Positions 25,834 to 35,107 are shown, numbered from the stretch's first letter. The stretch is DNA of 64,000 nucleotides from Microvirga makkahensis (GCF_009830105.1 NZ_WURB01000016.1:1-64000), one strand, 5' to 3'. Notes: generated by a model not told the origin, from the letters alone. Program-made: numbers and translations.

Positions 25834-26460
25834 GTGCCCTTCGAGACCTGGCTCGCCTTCACCGCCGCCGCCGCCGTGCTGCTCGTCATTCCGGGTCCGA
25901 CCATTCTGCTGGTCGTCTCCTATGCGCTCGGACAGGGCTGGCGCACCGCTCTGCCCATGGCCGCGGGGGTCGCGCTCGGCGACTTCACGGCCATGACGCT
26001 GTCCCTGCTGGGCCTCGGGGCCCTGCTGGCCGCCTCGGCGACGGTGTTCACGCTCCTCAAATGGCTGGGAGCCGCCTATCTCGTCTGGCTCGGCGTCAAG
26101 CTCTGGCGCGCGGGCGGAAGCCTTGATGTCGCACCCCGCCAGGATGTGGTCTCGTCCCTCAGGATGCTCGGTCATGCCTGGCTCGTGACCGCCCTGAATC
26201 CAAAGGGGTTCGTGTTCTTCGTGGCCTTCCTGCCGCAGTTCATCGACCCGAAGCTCGCCTTCCTGCCGCAGGTGAGCCTGTGCGCAGCAACCTTCCTGAT
26301 CCTGGCCTTCGCCAACGCCTTCGCCTATGCGCTCGTCGCCGCCCGGGCGAGGCGGGCCGTACGCAACCCGCGCGCCATCGGCTTCGTCAACAAAACCGGC
26401 GGCGGTCTGCTGATCGGCGCGGGCATCGCCACCGTCGCGTTGAGGGCGGGACAGTCCTGA
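25834..26460 (+). CDS. LysE/RhtB family exporter
   Basis: 208 residues with six hydrophobic segments, VIPGPTILLVVSYALGQGWRTA at the N-terminus and NPKGFVFFVAFLPQF in the middle, all typical of LysE/RhtB amino-acid exporters. The start is a GTG with AGAGGA eight bases before it. It is divergent from the msbA-like gene. A second of three paralogues in the window; the substrate is unknown. Confidence 0.88.
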   Translation: MPFETWLAFTAAAAVLLVIPGPTILLVVSYALGQGWRTALPMAAGVALGDFTAMTLSLLGLGALLAASATVFTLLKWLGAAYLVWLGVKLWRAGGSLDVAPRQDVVSSLRMLGHAWLVTALNPKGFVFFVAFLPQFIDPKLAFLPQVSLCAATFLILAFANAFAYALVAARARRAVRNPRAIGFVNKTGGGLLIGAGIATVALRAGQS

Positions 26461-26475
26461 AGCCAGCTCTCTCCC

Positions 26476-26565
26476 TGTCATCACCGGCTCTGTGCCGGTG
26501 ATCCCGATTGGTTGAGGAACTGCGCCCGTCCGGCCGGGATGGCCGGGACGAGCCCGGCCATGACG
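26476..26565. repeat. Composite REP-type palindromic element
   Basis: TGTCATCACCGGC...GCCGGTGATCCCG forms the first hairpin. CGGGATGGCCGGG...CCCGGCCATGACG forms the second, about 40 bases on. It lies between two convergent genes (LysE and the E1 enzyme). Confidence 0.82.
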
Positions 26566-26613
26566 ACGTAGGGCGCCTGATCCTCCCGCGAGACAAGGGA
26601 AGAAACCGGCGCC

Positions 26614-29010
26614 TCACACCGCCTTCAGGTACCGCATGGGCTTGCCGGGCGCGATCATTTCGGCGGCGGCGATGATGCCCTGCGCGTCGATACCGAAATG
26701 GCGGTAGAGGTCCTTGATCGTGCCCGTCTGGCCGAAATGCTCCACGCCGAGCGGACGGGTGCGGTGCCCCATGACCGAGCCCATCCAGGCAAGGGCCGCC
26801 GGGTGCCCGTCGATCACCGTCACCAGCCCGCAATGGGGCGGTACGTCGGCGAGAAGCCGCTCCACGTGGGATCTCGCATGGACGAGGCCGCGCTCGCGGG
26901 CTCGCTGCGCCGCCGTCCAGCCTGCGTTCAGCCGATCCGCGGAGGTGATGGCGAGCAGCCCGATATCGCGCCGGTCCTCGGCCATGAGACCCACCGCTTC
27001 GATCGCCTCCGGCGCGACCGCGCCCATATAGGCCACCACGACTTGAGCGTTCGGTCCGGGTTTCCTGAGCCAATAGGCGCCGGCGATGATGTCGTCGGCC
27101 AGGTCCTGCGTCATCTCGCGCTGCGGCTGCTCGAGGCTGCGGGTGGACAGGCGCAGGTAGACCGAGCCGCCGGTCTCGTCGCGCAGCCACGTGGTCTCGT
27201 TCGGCTCGCCCTCGCCGTTGCGCTGCATGTAGTCGAAGGCCCAGCGCATGATGATGGCGAGTTCATCGACGAAGGCGGGCTCGAAGGACGCCAGGCCGTC
27301 CTGTGCCAGACCGACGAGCGGCGTGCCGATGGATTGATGCGCGCCGCCTTCCGGAGCGAGCGTCACGCCGGACGGCGTCGCCACCAGCATGAAGCGGGCA
27401 TCCTGGTAGCAGGCATAATTCAGCGCATCCGCGCCGCGATAGATGAATGGGTCGTAGAGCGTGCCGATGGGCAGGATCCGCTCGCCGAAGAGCGAATGCG
27501 AGAGGCCTAGAGCCGAAAGCAGGATGAAGAGATTCATCTCTGCGATACCGAGTTCGAGATGCTGGCCTTGCGGCGAGAATTCCCAATTGTAGGTCGAGGG
27601 AATCCGCTCCTTCTTGAAGGTATCGACAAGGCTGTTGCGGGCAAAGAGCCCGCGCCGGTTCACCCAGGCGCCGAGATTGGTCGAGACCGTCACGTCCGGC
27701 GCAGTGGTGACGATGCGCTCTGCCAACGCATGATCGGACCGCGCCAGCTCGTTGAGGATAAGGCCGAAGCCCTGCTGCGTGGACATGGCGGGATTGGCCG
27801 GGAAGGCGAGCTTTTCCGGCACCGGCACCGGCGGCGCGGAGTAACGCCGCCGCCCCTTCTGTACGAAGGGCGCCCTCTTCAGGAAATCCTCGAGTTCCGC
27901 CTGCGGGATCTTCACGCCCTCGAACTTGTCCCATTCATGGCCCGGGCGCACGCCCTGGGCCGCGCGCCACGCGTCCATCTGATTCGGGGTCAGAAGGCCG
28001 GAATGATTGTCCTTGTGACCCGCGAGCGGCAGGCCGAATCCCTTGATCGTATAGGCGATGAAGCAGACCGGCTTGTCGTGACGGCGGGCCTTCTCGAACG
28101 CATCGAGCAGGCTCGGCAGGTCGTGCCCGCCGAGATTGGACATGAGGCGTGCCAGCTCCTCGTCGGAGCGCTTCTCGATGAGGCGCGTGACGGGCCCCTG
28201 GTCGCCGAGATCGTCGAGGAGGCGCCTGCGCCAGGCCGCTCCGCCCTGGAAGGTGAGCGCGGAATAGAGCTGGTTCGGGCAGCGATTGATCCAGGCCTTC
28301 AGCTTGTCGCCGCCGGGCTCGGCGAAAGCCTGCTTCATCAGCGATCCGTATTTGAGGATCACCACCTCCCAGCCGAAATTGTGGAACAATGCCTCGAAGC
28401 GCTCCCACAGCCCCTCGCGGATCACCGCGTCCAGGCTCTGGCGGTTGTAATCGACGATCCACCACGTGTTGCGCACGCCGTGCTTCCAGCCTTCGAGCAG
28501 CGCCTCGAAGATGTTGCCCTCGTCCATCTCCGCATCGCCCACGAGGGAGATCATGCGGCCTTCGGGCCGATCTTTCGCCCAGCCATGGGCCTTCACGTAA
28601 TCCTGCACGAGACTCGCGAAGAGCGTCTGCGCGACGCCTAAGCCCACCGAGCCCGTGGAGAAATCGACATCGTCTCCGTCCTTGGTACGGGACGGATAGG
28701 ATTGCGCGCCCCTGTAGCCGCGGAAGTTTTCGAGCTTTTCGCGGGTCTGGTTGCCGAAGAGATACTGGATCGCGTGGAAGATCGGGCTCGCATGGGGCTT
28801 GACCGCCACCCGGTCCTCGGGCCTCAGGCTCGAGAAATAAAGCGCCGTCAAGATCGTGGAGAGCGAGGCCGAGGACGCCTGGTGACCGCCGATCTTCAAC
28901 CCGTCCTCGTTGGGGCGCAGGTGATTGGCGTTGTGAATCGTCCAGGTCGACAGCCAGAGCACCTTGCGCTCGAGTTCTTCCAGAATGCTCAGGTGCCGTG
29001 CGTCGGCCAT
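26614..29010 (-). CDS. Transketolase-superfamily homodimeric 2-oxoacid dehydrogenase E1 (AceE/MdeB-like)
   Basis: 798 residues. A thiamine-diphosphate binding block GDAEMDEGNIFEALLEGWKHG with NRQSLD (about 167-197), an H-rich substrate loop GHQASSASL near 42 and a transketolase-like second half (EFSPQGQHLELGIAEMN) match AceE-type pyruvate dehydrogenase E1. It is about 90 residues shorter than E. coli AceE. Hyphomicrobiales also have the PdhAB-type E1, so this paralogue may act on pyruvate, 2-oxobutyrate or another 2-oxoacid (MdeB-like). No E2 or E3 gene is nearby. AGGAGGATTCC precedes the ATG. Confidence 0.82.
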   Translation of the reverse strand: MADARHLSILEELERKVLWLSTWTIHNANHLRPNEDGLKIGGHQASSASLSTILTALYFSSLRPEDRVAVKPHASPIFHAIQYLFGNQTREKLENFRGYRGAQSYPSRTKDGDDVDFSTGSVGLGVAQTLFASLVQDYVKAHGWAKDRPEGRMISLVGDAEMDEGNIFEALLEGWKHGVRNTWWIVDYNRQSLDAVIREGLWERFEALFHNFGWEVVILKYGSLMKQAFAEPGGDKLKAWINRCPNQLYSALTFQGGAAWRRRLLDDLGDQGPVTRLIEKRSDEELARLMSNLGGHDLPSLLDAFEKARRHDKPVCFIAYTIKGFGLPLAGHKDNHSGLLTPNQMDAWRAAQGVRPGHEWDKFEGVKIPQAELEDFLKRAPFVQKGRRRYSAPPVPVPEKLAFPANPAMSTQQGFGLILNELARSDHALAERIVTTAPDVTVSTNLGAWVNRRGLFARNSLVDTFKKERIPSTYNWEFSPQGQHLELGIAEMNLFILLSALGLSHSLFGERILPIGTLYDPFIYRGADALNYACYQDARFMLVATPSGVTLAPEGGAHQSIGTPLVGLAQDGLASFEPAFVDELAIIMRWAFDYMQRNGEGEPNETTWLRDETGGSVYLRLSTRSLEQPQREMTQDLADDIIAGAYWLRKPGPNAQVVVAYMGAVAPEAIEAVGLMAEDRRDIGLLAITSADRLNAGWTAAQRARERGLVHARSHVERLLADVPPHCGLVTVIDGHPAALAWMGSVMGHRTRPLGVEHFGQTGTIKDLYRHFGIDAQGIIAAAEMIAPGKPMRYLKAV

Positions 29011-29100
29011 GGAATCCTCCTGGGTAATGCCTTGATTCTAGAACCTTGTCTCACGCCTTTCGAGGCCGAGGCGAGGCTGCAATCAAAATTCTTGTTGGGC

Positions 29101-29204
29101 TGGAGCATCGGATCCAGAAGCGGACCCGCTTCTGGATCCGATGCTCCACTCTCTGAACAGCGCATCGTGCGAAAAACCGCGTCCACCTTTTCGCACGATG
29201 CGCT
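29101..29204. repeat. Two long perfect palindromes (dispersed-repeat type)
   Basis: The first has 23-bp arms, TGGAGCATCGGATCCAGAAG plus CGG and its complement (29101-29123 / 29126-29148), with a two-base loop. The second has 17-bp arms AGCGCATCGTGCGAAAA and complement (29159-29175 / 29188-29204) with a 12-base loop. They fill the space between two convergent-distal genes and differ in sequence from the REP elements elsewhere in the window. Confidence 0.85.
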
Positions 29205-29246
29205 AGCGTTAGCAGAGGCACGCTCGTCCATGCCACCGGACCGGCT

Positions 29247-30410
29247 TCATGCCTCCTCATTCTCATCTTCCGCGAAATCGCCGCTCAGGCGAAGTCCGTC
29301 GATCCAGGTTTCCCCCTTTTGCTTGACGACTCGCCGCGGCGAGACGCCGCCATGGCGCGCGATCGCATCGGCGAGCGGCTCGGAATGGGTCACGAGCCAC
29401 ACCTGCGTGCGCCTCGAAGCCGCCACGATCATGCGAGCAAGCGGCTCGAGGAGATCCGGGTGCAGGCTCGTCTCGGGCTCGTTCAGGGCAATGAAGGGCG
29501 GGAGGCGATAGGACAGAAGCGCTCCGGCGAGGGCCAGGAAGTGCAACGTGCCGTCCGACAATTCGGAGGGCTGAAAGACCCGCTTCGGGTAATCGGGAAA
29601 GACCACGCCGAACGTGGCGAAGCGATCGGGTTCGGGAATGACGAGCCGGGCACCGGGAAAGGCATCGTTGAAAGCCTGGTCGAGGTCGTCGGTATCCTCG
29701 CGGATATGGGCCAGTGTCGCGAAGACCGCCGCGAGATTCGAGCCGTCGGAGGCGAGTGTCGGCGAGGTCACCGCAAGGCAGGGCTGGCGGAGAACGGACC
29801 CGGCATCGGTGCGAAAGCCATGGAAGAAGCGCCATTCCAGCATGGTGCGCCGGGCGAGATGCAGGTCGGGAAAGGCGGCGGCGTCCTGCAGGGAGTTCAG
29901 AGCCGTCTCCGACGGGAGGATCTCGCCTCCCAGCGGGCGCTTTACGCCCTCCTCGTCCAGGCAATGACCGCGCGGACCTTGCCGGTCGAGGAGCTTTTTT
30001 GGACGCCGATGCGCCTCGTAGACGAGCGTCTCCGCCTTGACCTGCGGCTCCAGCTTGAAGCCCGCCCCGAGGACCACGCCGCCAGCCGCCTGAACCAGCC
30101 CCGTCTCGACCGCATATTCGAGATTGTAATCGCCGGCTCCGTCTCCCGACAGGCAAACGCCGAGCCTGACCCGCACCGGCTCCCCGGCGCTGCGCCGCCC
30201 CGCCCAATAGACGGAATCGAAGCCGCCCTCGGCGGCAAGGTCGTGGGTAAGCGTGCCGGAGGCTGCCGATTGCAGGAGCTGGAGCGAGCGGTAGAGGTTC
30301 GTCTTGCCGGTTCCGTTCGCGCCCACGAAGACGGACAAGGGCCCGACGGGGAAGCGGATATGCCTCAGCGAGCGGTAGCCTGCGGCGATAACTTCATTGA
30401 TGGCGAGCAT
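29247..30410 (-). CDS. AAA-family ATPase (OLD/RecF-like, COG4637-type)
   Basis: 387 residues. Walker A is GANGTGKTN near 32-40 after the SMC/RecF-like start INEVIAAGYRSL. An ABC-type signature region LSDGTLHFLALAGALL is near 284. Walker B appears as FIALNEPETSLHPDLL near 307, with Asn in place of the first Asp, and an H-loop is seen in VTHSEPLADAI. No TOPRIM nuclease domain follows, so this is the short stand-alone form. No partner gene is adjacent; the function is unknown. Confidence 0.8.
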   Translation of the reverse strand: MLAINEVIAAGYRSLRHIRFPVGPLSVFVGANGTGKTNLYRSLQLLQSAASGTLTHDLAAEGGFDSVYWAGRRSAGEPVRVRLGVCLSGDGAGDYNLEYAVETGLVQAAGGVVLGAGFKLEPQVKAETLVYEAHRRPKKLLDRQGPRGHCLDEEGVKRPLGGEILPSETALNSLQDAAAFPDLHLARRTMLEWRFFHGFRTDAGSVLRQPCLAVTSPTLASDGSNLAAVFATLAHIREDTDDLDQAFNDAFPGARLVIPEPDRFATFGVVFPDYPKRVFQPSELSDGTLHFLALAGALLSYRLPPFIALNEPETSLHPDLLEPLARMIVAASRRTQVWLVTHSEPLADAIARHGGVSPRRVVKQKGETWIDGLRLSGDFAEDENEEA

Positions 30411-30473
30411 GGACTAAGCGGACCGGCGGCCGAGAGGGAGAACGTGACCTTACCCGTTCCGGCCGGCGGCCGC

Positions 30474-30502
30474 AAAAACGAAAAGCCCGCCTGACGGCGG
30501 GC
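30474..30502 (-). terminator. Rho-independent terminator of tRNA-Gly
   Basis: On the minus strand GCCCGCC-GTCA-GGCGGGC (30502-30485) is followed by TTTTCGTTTTT. It stands 32 bases after the tRNA 3' end and is a textbook terminator. A perfect 8-bp mini-hairpin CTCTCAAG/CTTGAGAG lies between them. Confidence 0.88.
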
Positions 30503-30533
30503 CTTCGCGACACTCTCAAGACTTGAGAGAAAT

Positions 30534-30608
30534 TGGAGCGGGCGAAGGGATTCGAACCCTCGACCCCAACCTTGGCAAGGTTGTGCTCTACCCCTGAGCT
30601 ACACCCGC
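30534..30608 (-). tRNA. tRNA-Gly (anticodon GCC)
   Basis: The minus strand reads GCGGGTG at the 5' end, pairing with CGCCCGC at the 3' end, followed by discriminator T and an encoded CCA. The D-loop AGCTCAGGGGTAGAGC, anticodon arm CCTTGCCAAGG (anticodon GCC) and T-loop GGTTCGAATCC are all in place. Total length is 75 bases with CCA. It reads GGC and GGU codons. Confidence 0.97.
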
Positions 30609-30718
30609 GCTCCGCGATGCGCGAGGCATCGTTGCGAGGCCGCTGATTTGCCCCAAAAAGGTTCACTTGGCAAGGGGGTTTTCGCCAATCTTTTCGACGC
30701 GGTGCTTGAGCCCAACCA

Positions 30719-31300
30719 ATGGGGTCGCTAGAAGCCAGGGACATACCGGCGTTTCAAGAAGGTTTCCTCCCCTTGGCCCATCTCTCCCCCAAAGAGCTCC
30801 TGGAGCGCCTGGATGCCCTGGGCATCCGGTCCGAGACGATCGAGCACGAGCCCGTCTTCACGGTGGCCGAATCGAAGCCCGTCAAGGCGAAGATCCCGGG
30901 CGCGCATTCCAAGAACCTGTTCGTGAAGGACAAGAAGGGGCGCTTCTTCCTGATCTCGGCGAAGGACGAAACGCCCATCGACCTCAAGCGCGCCCACGAG
31001 GCCATCGGGGCGTCCGGACGTCTTTCCTTCGGCTCCGCCGAGCAGCTTAAGGAGATGCTCGGCGTGGAACCGGGCTCGGTCACGGCCTTCGCGGTGGCGA
31101 ACGACACCGAAGGCAAGGTGACCATGGTGCTCGACGCCAACCTGATGGAACACGAGCGGGTGAATTTTCACCCCCTGGTGAATTCCATGACCACCGGCGT
31201 GTCGCGGGAGGACCTGGTGAGGTTCCTGCGCTCCACCGGCCATGACCCGATCATCCTGAGACTGCCGGAGCCACCTGCGGAATTGCCAGACAACGGTTAA
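30719..31300 (+). CDS. Prolyl-tRNA deacylase ProXp-ala (YbaK/PrdX-type editing protein)
   Basis: 193 residues. The YbaK/Cys-tRNA(Pro)-deacylase fold is shown by AKIPGAHSKNLFVKDKKGRFFLIS (about 57-80) and the C-terminal block FHPLVNSMTTGVSREDLVRFL, both typical of free-standing ProXp-ala. That enzyme clears alanine wrongly attached to tRNA-Pro. The gene begins 111 bases from the divergent tRNA-Gly. The ATG at 30719 lacks a clear ribosome site; a start some 18 codons later is possible. Confidence 0.85.
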   Translation: MGSLEARDIPAFQEGFLPLAHLSPKELLERLDALGIRSETIEHEPVFTVAESKPVKAKIPGAHSKNLFVKDKKGRFFLISAKDETPIDLKRAHEAIGASGRLSFGSAEQLKEMLGVEPGSVTAFAVANDTEGKVTMVLDANLMEHERVNFHPLVNSMTTGVSREDLVRFLRSTGHDPIILRLPEPPAELPDNG

Positions 31301-31351
31301 GCTCCCATCTAGGACAGAACCTTCCTCCCACGATCACCTTTCGAGGATCGC

Positions 31352-32257
31352 ATGTTGACCGATAACCCCTCCCCCGGAATGCCGTCCGACGATCTCGTGA
31401 AGGACACCACCACCGCCAATTTCCGCCAGGACGTTTTGGCCGAATCGATGAACCAGCCGGTTCTGGTCGATTTCTGGGCTCCCTGGTGCGGCCCCTGCAA
31501 GCAGCTCACCCCCGTGCTGGAAAAGGTGGTGCGCGCGGCGGGCGGCAAGGTGAAGCTCGTGAAGATGAACATCGACGAGCATCCGCAGATCGCAGGCCAG
31601 CTCGGCGTGCAGTCGATACCCGCCGTCTTCGCCTTCCAGAGGGGCCAGCCGGTGGATGGCTTCATGGGCGCCCTGCCGGAGAGCCAGCTGAAGAGCTTCA
31701 TCGAGCGCCTCGTCGGACCGCTCGGCCCGGGCGCGGCGGAGGAGCTGCTCGCGCAGGCCGATCAGCTCGTCGCGGCCGGCGACATGGGGGGCGCGGCCGA
31801 ACTCTACGCCGCCGTTCTCTCGCAGGAGCCTGAGAATACCGCCGCGCTTGCCGCGCTGGTGAAGCTCCACGTGGAGGTGGGCGATCTGGAGGGCGCGAAG
31901 CGCTTCCTCGCCATGGCGCCCGCCGCCAAGGCCAACGACCCGGCGATCGCCGGCGCGCGCGCGGCCGTGGAACTCGCCGAGCAGGCGGGCACCCTCGGCG
32001 ATACGGCCGAGCTTCAGCGCCGGATCGCTGCCGATCCGCTCGATCATCAGGCGCGGTTCGATCTGGCGATCGCGCTCAACGCCCGCGGCAAGCGCGAGGA
32101 AGCGGTCAATCACCTCCTTGAAATCGTTCGCCGGGACCGCAATTGGAACGACGATGGCGCGCGCAAGCAGCTCGTCCAGTTCTTCGAGGCCTGGGGCCCC
32201 ATGGACGAGATGACCATCGCGGGACGGCGCAAGCTCTCCTCGCTCCTGTTTGCCTGA
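31352..32257 (+). CDS. cnoX: Thioredoxin with TPR-like C-terminus (CnoX/YbbN family)
   Basis: 301 residues. The thioredoxin domain (about 18-125) carries WCGPC near 45-49. The rest is a TPR-like helical region with the ending DDGARKQLVQFFEAWG typical of CnoX/YbbN. These proteins act as chaperedoxins that hold unfolding proteins under oxidative (hypochlorous) stress and pass them to GroEL or DnaK. The E. coli protein has a degenerate SxxC, whereas this one keeps both Cys residues, as in other alphaproteobacteria. The first gene of a three-gene run. Confidence 0.9.
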   Translation: MLTDNPSPGMPSDDLVKDTTTANFRQDVLAESMNQPVLVDFWAPWCGPCKQLTPVLEKVVRAAGGKVKLVKMNIDEHPQIAGQLGVQSIPAVFAFQRGQPVDGFMGALPESQLKSFIERLVGPLGPGAAEELLAQADQLVAAGDMGGAAELYAAVLSQEPENTAALAALVKLHVEVGDLEGAKRFLAMAPAAKANDPAIAGARAAVELAEQAGTLGDTAELQRRIAADPLDHQARFDLAIALNARGKREEAVNHLLEIVRRDRNWNDDGARKQLVQFFEAWGPMDEMTIAGRRKLSSLLFA

Positions 32258-32288
32258 CGCCTCGCGACGCCAACGGGGAGAGATCGGC

Positions 32289-32960
32289 ATGGGAATGAAC
32301 GCGGCATACCGGGGGCCGGACGATTGCCCATCGGTCATTCCGATCTTTCCCTTGCCCGGCGCGCTGTTGCTGCCGCGCGGGCAGATGCCGCTCAACATCT
32401 TCGAGCCGCGCTACATTTCCATGGTGGACGAGGCGCTCAAGACCGACCGCATCATCGGCATGATCCAGCCGGATGCCGACAGCGACCCCAATTCCATCAT
32501 CCCGAAGCTCTATTCCGTCGGCTGCGCCGGCCGCATCACGCAATTCGCCGAGACGGGCGACGGGCGCTATCTCATCACGCTAATCGGCATCGCGCGCTTC
32601 CGGGTGGAGGAAGAGCTGCCGCCCATCGATCTCTTCCGCCGCTGCCGCGTGAGTTTCGCGCCCTATGCGAACGACTTCACCGCCCGCGCGGGCGAGAACG
32701 AGGTCGACCGGGAGGGCGTCGTGAAGGCGCTGCGCGACTTCGTGGACGCGGCCCATGTGAAGGTGGATTGGCGCGGCATCGAGGAGGCGCCCAACGAGGC
32801 GCTGGTGAATGCGCTTTGCATGATGAGCCCCTTCGGCGTCCGCGAGAAGCAGGCGCTCCTCGAAGCGCCGAACCTGAAGACCCGCGCGGAAGTGCTCATC
32901 GCGCTCACCGAGATCGAGCTCGCCCGCGGCGGCGTCAGCTCCGATTCGACGCTGCAATAG
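32289..32960 (+). CDS. LON peptidase N-terminal (substrate-binding) domain protein
   Basis: 223 residues. The motif [26 protein letters not shown] at the N-terminus is the Lon-N/PUA-like domain signature; there is no AAA or protease domain. GGAGAG precedes the ATG at 32289. It follows the CnoX gene by 31 bases and is followed by a Trm112-like gene eight bases on, a conserved alphaproteobacterial trio that suggests a protein-quality role. Confidence 0.88.
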   Translation: MGMNAAYRGPDDCPSVIPIFPLPGALLLPRGQMPLNIFEPRYISMVDEALKTDRIIGMIQPDADSDPNSIIPKLYSVGCAGRITQFAETGDGRYLITLIGIARFRVEEELPPIDLFRRCRVSFAPYANDFTARAGENEVDREGVVKALRDFVDAAHVKVDWRGIEEAPNEALVNALCMMSPFGVREKQALLEAPNLKTRAEVLIALTEIELARGGVSSDSTLQ

Positions 32961-32968
32961 GATTGGAC

Positions 32969-33199
32969 ATGTCTGCGGAAACGAACGCTCCACAACAGCC
33001 CGACGCCCCCCAGCCCGTCGCGGCAACCCGCATCGACCCGAAGCTCCTCGAGCTTCTCGTCTGCCCCCTCACCAAGGAAACCCTGGAATACGACGCCGCG
33101 CGCCAGGAACTCATCAGCCGCCGCGCGAAGCTCGCCTATCCGATCCGCGATGGAATTCCGATCATGCTGCCAGAAGAGGCGCGGCCGCTGACGGAGTGA
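32969..33199 (+). CDS. Trm112 family protein (UPF0434, YcaR-like)
   Basis: 76 residues, usual for this family. The core [21 protein letters not shown] and the ending [17 protein letters not shown] are diagnostic. Eukaryotic and archaeal Trm112 activates methyltransferases; the bacterial role is not established. It is the last gene of the CnoX / Lon-N / Trm112 run. Confidence 0.9.
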   Translation: MSAETNAPQQPDAPQPVAATRIDPKLLELLVCPLTKETLEYDAARQELISRRAKLAYPIRDGIPIMLPEEARPLTE

Positions 33200-33226
33200 G
33201 AAACGGATTGTCTTGTCACGATCCGT

Positions 33227-33274
33227 GATGGCCGTCCCGGACATGATCCGGGGATCGGTCCCGGCCATCCACGT
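33227..33274. repeat. REP-type palindromic element, compact copy
   Basis: TGATGGCCGTCCCGGACA and TCCGGGGATCGGTCCCGG with GGCCATCCACG form overlapping inverted repeats related to the composite element. It fills the space after the Trm112-like gene. Confidence 0.6.
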
Positions 33275-33405
33275 CCCCGTCCAAGCCCCATATGCGCTCC
33301 TCCTCCCGTGGAGGGAGGCGGCGGGGCGGATCGCGATCAGGTGGTTCCCGGGTGGCTCGACGGGTCTATCGAGGCGTGAGACATCGCGCAAGAGAGGAGC
33401 GGGCC

Positions 33406-34149
33406 ATGTGGGTTGCAGGCGTGGACGGCTGCCGGGCCGGGTGGATCGCGGCTTTCATGAAAGTGGGTGATCCCGCCTCCGCCCGGATCGCGGTCGCGCC
33501 GGATCTCGCCGCCATCGTCGACACGCCGGAGCGGCCGGCAATCGTCGCCGTCGACATCCCCATAGGCCTGCCTGAATGGACGGAAGGCTCCGGCCGCATT
33601 CCCGAACAGCTCATCCGTCCGCTCCTCGGACAGCGGCAATCCTCCGTCTTCGCCATTCCCTCGCGGCAGGCCGTGTACGCGGCCGATTACGGCGATGCCT
33701 GCGCCCTTGCGCTCGCCACCTCGGACCCGCCGCGAAAGGTGTCGCGGCAGGGCTTCGGCCTTTTTCCGAAGATCCGGGAGATCGATTCGCTGCTGCAGGC
33801 AAGGCCAGAACTGGCGGACAGGATATTCGAAGTGCATCCAGAGCTCGCCTTCTGGGCGCTGAACGGCGGGCAGGCATTGGAGCAACCGAAGAAGGTGAAG
33901 GGCGCCTCTTTCGAACCCGGCATGCGCCTTCGTCGCGGGCTTCTGAGGCAATCGGGCCTCTTGGACGAGGCGCTCATCGCTTCCCCGCCGCCGCGGGGCG
34001 CGGCGGCCGACGACCTGCTCGATGCACTGGCGGGGTTGACCGTGGCCCTCGATCTCGCGACAGGTGGAGGGCAATCCTTCCCCGATCCGCCCGGCCGCGA
34101 CGCCCACGGCCTGCCGGTCGCCATCTGGACCCTCGGAAGCCCGCCATGA
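33406..34149 (+). CDS. DUF429 domain protein (predicted RNase H-like nuclease)
   Basis: 247 residues from an ATG with GAGGAG before it. The start MWVAGVDGCRAGWIAA, followed by VAVDIPIGLPEW and later EVHPELAFWALNGG and DDLLDALA, matches DUF429, whose conserved Asp and Glu residues suggest an RNase H-like fold. Activity is unproven. Its TGA overlaps the next gene's ATG (ATGA), so the two are translated together. Confidence 0.85.
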   Translation: MWVAGVDGCRAGWIAAFMKVGDPASARIAVAPDLAAIVDTPERPAIVAVDIPIGLPEWTEGSGRIPEQLIRPLLGQRQSSVFAIPSRQAVYAADYGDACALALATSDPPRKVSRQGFGLFPKIREIDSLLQARPELADRIFEVHPELAFWALNGGQALEQPKKVKGASFEPGMRLRRGLLRQSGLLDEALIASPPPRGAAADDLLDALAGLTVALDLATGGGQSFPDPPGRDAHGLPVAIWTLGSPP

Positions 34150-35090
34150 CGATCATCACCCGCGCCGATATCGAACAAGCCCATGCCCGCATCGCTCCCC
34201 ATATCCGCCGCACGCCGGCGATGAATCTCCGGGAAGCCTTCGGTCACCCCGGGCCTGTGAGTCTGAAGCTGGAATTCCTGCAGCACGCGGGCTCCTTCAA
34301 GTCCCGCGGCGCCTTCAACACGCTCCTGTCGAACCCCGTCCCGGCGGCGGGCGTCGCAGCAGCCTCCGGCGGCAACCACGGAGCGGCGGTGTCCTATGCG
34401 GCCAGCATGCTCGGCGTGAAGGCCCGCATCTTCGTTCCCGAGATTTCCAGCCCGGCGAAGATCGCCGTCATCCGCTCCCACGGCGCGGAGGTGGTGATCG
34501 GCGGCGCGCGCTACGCGGACGCGCAGGAAGCCTGCGATGCCTACGTGGCCGAAAGCGGCGCGCTGCGCATCCATCCTTTCGCGGCAGGGAGCACCATCGC
34601 CGGCCAGGGCACGGTGGGGCTCGAATGGGAGCAGGATGCTCCTACCCTCGATACGGTTCTCGTGGCGGTGGGCGGCGGCGGGCTCATCAGCGGCATCGCG
34701 AGCTGGTGGGCGGAACGCCGCGTCAAGGTGGTGGGCGTGGAGCCGGAGGGCTCGCGCGCCCTGCATGCGGCGCTGCAGGCCGGGAAACCTGTCGATGTGG
34801 AGGTTGATTCGGTGGCGGCGGATTCCCTCGGAGCCCGCAACACCGGCGATCTCGTTCACGCCATCTGCAGCCGGACGATCGACCATGTGGCCCTCGTCAC
34901 GGACGCGTCCATTCGGGAGGCGCAGGCGGCACTCTGGCGCGACTACCGCATCGCATCGGAACCCGGCGGAGCGGCCGCACTGGCGGCCCTGATCTCGAGG
35001 GCTTATAAACCGGAACCCGGCGAGAGAATCGGTGTGCTCCTGTGCGGGGCCAATGTCGAACTCACCAAGCTCGCAGAACTGACCCGTTGA
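34146..35090 (+). CDS. Threonine/serine dehydratase-like PLP enzyme
   Basis: 314 residues of the fold-type II PLP family. The PLP lysine is in HAGSFKSRGAFN (Lys ~52), the phosphate/substrate loop is ASGGNHG near 77, and GGGGLISG near 177 binds the PLP phosphate. Similar to catabolic threonine dehydratase and serine racemase; there is no ACT regulatory domain, so it is not the biosynthetic IlvA. Coupled by ATGA overlap to the DUF429 gene. Confidence 0.87.
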   Translation: MTIITRADIEQAHARIAPHIRRTPAMNLREAFGHPGPVSLKLEFLQHAGSFKSRGAFNTLLSNPVPAAGVAAASGGNHGAAVSYAASMLGVKARIFVPEISSPAKIAVIRSHGAEVVIGGARYADAQEACDAYVAESGALRIHPFAAGSTIAGQGTVGLEWEQDAPTLDTVLVAVGGGGLISGIASWWAERRVKVVGVEPEGSRALHAALQAGKPVDVEVDSVAADSLGARNTGDLVHAICSRTIDHVALVTDASIREAQAALWRDYRIASEPGGAAALAALISRAYKPEPGERIGVLLCGANVELTKLAELTR

Positions 35091-35107
35091 CAGCGAAGGA
35101 TCCACTT

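Noticed and set aside
30609-30718. Promoter of tRNA-Gly upstream of 30608
   Set aside because: Only a weak CTTGCC / CAAATC pair could be found, not enough to call.
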